Assembly (NCBI GenBank): GCA_037013685.1
Contig: CM072891.1
Span: 20,622,501-20,686,500 of the forward strand
From: Acridotheres tristis
Taxonomy: Eukaryota > Chordata > Aves > Passeriformes > Sturnidae
Reading direction: 5' to 3'
Length of the DNA: 64,000 nucleotides
Position numbers and translations under genes: made by a program. Each line of letters starts with the position of its first letter. Position 1 is the stretch's first letter. Shown in pieces: positions 60,601-64,000 of the stretch. Below the pieces are notes generated by a model. That model did no database searches, was not told where the DNA came from, and saw nothing but the letters and a program-made list of their open reading frames with translations.

Positions 60601-63499
60601 TGTATTTTTCTGATGCTCCACAACATGCCCAGTGGCTAAGACTGAATTCTTTTTCATGATGCATTTTCCTACTTTTCTCAAGTAGCTATTTCTTCACTCA
60701 AAAAAGATATAGGTGCCCATCACTGCCACTTAGGAGATATTTTTTTCATCAATTGTAACCTTTTCAGTGAAGTCCAGAGACACCCTAGCTTTTCATCAGG
60801 AGACATGGACAAAAGTACCACTTCACTGAACTGCAGCCAATAAAGGGACAGAGCTTGAATTACCACAGGCAAATACTGTGTCTGCAGATGAGTGATCTTG
60901 CAGTAAGCTCAAAATTATTTTTCCTCTTCTCCTGTCGACTGTCCTGGGATGGTTGGTTTAGGATTTTCTCTAAAATATTACACTGGGTAGAGATTTAACA
61001 TGACATACCATCATACTTTATTTCAGTCTGGGCCCATTTCTGGTTTTAATCACACCATTGTGTTACATATGTGAGTGAATTTCTGGAAGTACTGGAACTC
61101 TGACTTGGACAAGGTGTAGACTAATGCATCTTGGCAATGCTTATATTCCAGTCCATTCTTTTACACTGTGGGTTTTTAAATTTAAATTTTAAAAAACTAA
61201 AAATCAAGAGTCTTACGATTCAAGTTGGAACAGGCTTTGCTGGGTTTTGGGGTTTTTTTGTCCAGTGAGCCATAGGAGAGGCTAAACTGATTTAGAAATG
61301 ATTTGGGATCTTAAGGAACAATAAATAAACAATATGTCATCTTAATGCTCTTACATATTTTTGAAGAGAAATTATTACTAATGTGTTAGTATTAGTGCTC
61401 CTATTGCCTGATTAAGGAGTTTATAACATTATGGTGAGACGACAGGCTGCTAGTTACTTCATTCCCAGTGAAATATAGCCTGATATTCAAAACCAGAGGC
61501 CTGTGTTTGCCAGGTCGTGCTCTATAGGAGAGATCCTAATCTCTGTAAGATAAACTGCTAAAATAAAAGTTGATGAAAGAACAGTCCAAAGACTGGATTA
61601 TGCTCTAACAGTTTTACAGTGCTTTGCTTTAGCACAATTCTGTGCTTGTGTCCTTAGGGAAGTCTAAACTATTCAGTGTTTACAGAATTGTATTAATCTT
61701 GATTTTTGCCAAGTTAATTTCTGCTCAGTATTTGTATATTCATTTTTATTTTGTACTGGGAAGGAATTATGGGGAAAGGGTTAAGAGCATGCTTGCTCTT
61801 CATCTGTTTTAAATCCATAAATGTGAGCCCCTGTGCTGTTTCTAGGTTTCAGATTACACTCTGTGATTTATAGGGAAAGGCTGTTCTCCACAAGTTGAAA
61901 TCCCATGTGTTTCCCCAGCATTGTAAAATAACAAATCCTGGAGAATGCTTCCAGTTGCAAAAAATGCAGTTTTGAACTGCATTTGTAACTGCCTTTTTTC
62001 CCTGAAGTGATGGCTTTGAGAAGGGAAATGAAGTCCCCCTGTCCTAATGCCATCTTTCACCGTTTGCTGTGCTTTTCACTGCAGCTTGCACAAACCACAG
62101 CAACGCCCTCGCGTTTGCAGTCTTCTATCAGTTTATTTTTGGAGGCTACACCCACTAAAAAGTGCAGCTGTGAGAACACACTTATATCACCGTGCATAAG
62201 TAACATCCAGAGCCCCTACAGAGATGGCAGGCCAGGAGCCAAGGTGACCTGACAGTCCATCAGCTCCCAGTCCCATTGTCCCATGGTGAAAACAAGAGCA
62301 CAGTTTGCCTTCATATTTCTCTGTGGATTTCTGTGACAATGGTGGGGGATTTGGATGAACTTTGATTTCAGAATTCATTTCTTAGAAAGAGCTTCACAGC
62401 AGCAACTTCTACCTCTTTCTTTTCATGGCTGAGGAGCAGGAGAATTTCCCAATCACCTCTGTAATAAAAAAAAACATGGAAAGTGTTAGGATTTCTGAAA
62501 TAGTATATCAATGATTTTGGTAATTATTTAAATATTGCTATTCACATCAATGGCCTTTTCCTTTCAGGTATTTTTCCTGCTGTAATTCCTATCTCTGCAA
62601 CAGGTGACCAGCTTCATTTTTTCAGTCACAACTGCAATGACTCTCGTGTGTGTTGAACATCTGAGATACTCTCTCAACTTTGCATCGGTAGAGTAGTTGA
62701 GTTTGTGAAGATGTATAAGTGACTCTAACCTCTTGCCTGTGATTGGTTTTACAAATAAGGGACAATGTTTTTTGTATCTATTCACCATTATTGAAAATAC
62801 ATATATCACTGAGATATGGGGAAAAACTGAAGGGGATTCTGGCTAAAGTCATTGTGTGAGGTTTAAATAATGCAATATTGCTTTGACCTTTCATGCATCC
62901 CCTATGAACTGTGTCAGTAGCTGACCCAATGAAAGCTTATTTCTTTTGTCTCAAAACAAAAGGTTAAATGGGATGGCAGCAGTAGTACCACAAGATGAGT
63001 CCTAATTAAGATGTGAGATACAGCATATATTAAATTAGCATGTGTTGTGTAGAGTAGAAGCAAATAATTGAGAATAGAAACACATAGTTGAGAAATCTCA
63101 ATGAGTTAAATTATTTTGATGCTTTTACATTTCATATTCAGCATTAGGGTTTTTTTTGTGTACAGGTTGTATCTGAGGTGCGTTCTGAGCAATGCAATTT
63201 AAGCCAAACAGAAAAGTCAAACTCAGCCTTGAGTTTGCAGGGGCCTTGTAGTTCCCTACAGTGAGCACAGCAAAAAGCTACTGTGTAGTGTGAGCAACTT
63301 CTCGAGCATAATGAAGTAGTGTAGCATCAGCCAGTTAAACATTCAAAGGTTATTGTAAGTTTAATAGGCAAACAATAGAGAGGCAAGTAGCCAGAGGAAA
63401 TATGGTTATTTCTTCCTAGTGCCTCTGTGTGTAGCCCTGCATTTCCTTGTATAATTCAGAGCTATAAATTAAAAGCTCTGCAAAAAAAAAAATTATTGT

Positions 63500-63920
63500 T
63501 TTTGATCTGAAAAGATGGCTTTTAACCCGAAGAAGCAAAATAATAATGCCCGTGGCTTCCTGCGTGCACTGAACAAAAAGCTCTTGTGTTCTGAATTCAG
63601 CTTCTTTAGAAAAGGAGTTTAATACGTCAGACTGCGTCTGTAAGAGTGCTGTACATTATTATTTACTTATCTGTGATCTCATTTGTGTCTCGCTATTTTC
63701 AAACTACTTGGCCTTGAAACCGTGTGAAAAAGCAGCAGCCTTCTAACTCAGTGAGATGCAGAGAGAGAAGAGCTGGATAAAGGTTCTCTGTGATTTGATA
63801 TGGACATCAATATCATTTGGTATTTGAGAATGACATCACCAAAGCTGCGGAACAATAATTGATTCTGACAAAATGGAAACTGGCTTGTATATTTTTCCTG
63901 CTTTCTTTATGTGGCTTTTC
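63500..63920. promoter_or_regulatory. Candidate conserved noncoding element (weak)
   Basis: Balanced-complexity, repeat-free sequence upstream of the possible splice acceptor, including a GAACAATAATTGATTC word (SOX-like AACAAT beside a TAAT-type core) near 63851. No direct evidence of function. Confidence 0.2.
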
Positions 63921-63952
63921 AGTCCCTTCCAAAGATAATTTTGTCTTCTTAT

Positions 63953-64000
63953 TTTTTTTCCCCGTGTTCTTTGTGCAGCTTTTGATTTCTTAGTAAACGG
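63953..64000 (+). other. Possible splice acceptor and start of an exon, cut by window edge
   Basis: A pyrimidine-rich tract from about 63950 leads to GTGCAG with AG at 63977-63978. The 22 bases that follow are stop-free in only one frame (two bases completing a codon, then residues FDFLVN); the other two frames stop at once. The tract is a good match to a vertebrate acceptor, but such matches also occur by chance many times in 64 kb. If real, the window would be the intron upstream of this exon. Confidence 0.17.

Larger units (their letters stand above)
56851..63978. other. Unique noncoding DNA, no gene seen
   Basis: Seven kilobases without a supported gene. Frames at 57985-58257 and 60340-60639 (plus) and 59807-59995 and 60037-60306 (minus) carry no domain. 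Positions of about 58700-58990 are purine-rich on the plus strand. Two sub-regions with the look of conserved elements are listed separately. Confidence 0.5.

Noticed and set aside
1..64000. CRISPR arrays, operons, tRNA, rRNA, snRNA or known miRNA genes
   Set aside because: No regularly spaced repeats, no cloverleaf or box A/B pairs and no recognisable RNA family sequence were seen on either strand; this was judged by eye, not by a covariance model search.

Overview
The window looks like a piece of a bird nuclear genome. The evidence is a set of degraded CR1 LINE 3' ends carrying the avian CR1 tail (ATTCTRTG-type octamers), plus one solo LTR whose sequence resembles ERVL-type LTRs that I recall from songbirds. 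A passerine is therefore my best guess, by inference only. Bacterial or viral gene organisation is absent: there are no closely packed ORFs, operons, rRNA, tRNA or CRISPR arrays.

No protein-coding gene can be supported. The open frames are short (mostly 60-130 codons), scattered over both strands, and lack recognisable domains. The longest (239 codons, 32232-32951, minus) exists because a stop-poor A/C tract is read as a G/T-rich frame. The window reads as intergenic desert or the inside of a very large intron. The one hint of a flanking exon is a good-looking splice acceptor at the right edge (AG at 63977-63978).

Layout: 1-4.5 kb is unique A+T-rich DNA. At 4.5-4.8 kb there is an old palindromic element with two related hairpins, one with perfect 21-bp arms. 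From 4.8 to 19.0 kb the DNA is unique noncoding, with a modest GC rise near 11.7-12.2 kb and a purine-rich strand near 13.3-13.5 kb. A complete solo LTR on the minus strand sits at 19033-19717, bounded by 5-bp target duplications. CR1 relics lie at 23.8-24.1 kb (+), 31.15-31.3 kb (+), 33.9-34.5 kb (+, the longest), 47.8-48.0 kb (-) and 56.8 kb (-). A/C-only tracts occur at 19.2, 20.4, 32.7-32.9 and 53.5 kb. Fragments resembling old amniote repeats occur at 44.0, 44.6 and 53.95 kb. A GC- and CpG-raised island at 49.4-49.7 kb ends close to a T25 run.

The remaining long repeat-free A+T-rich stretches, notably 46.3-46.8 kb and also 6.0-6.3, 57.5-57.7 and 63.5-63.9 kb, have the texture of conserved noncoding elements (dense TAAT cores, no low complexity). 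Conservation cannot be judged from one sequence, so these are only candidates. I found no convincing previously undescribed gene system. The most distinctive structures are the paired hairpins at 4.55-4.76 kb and the solo LTR.
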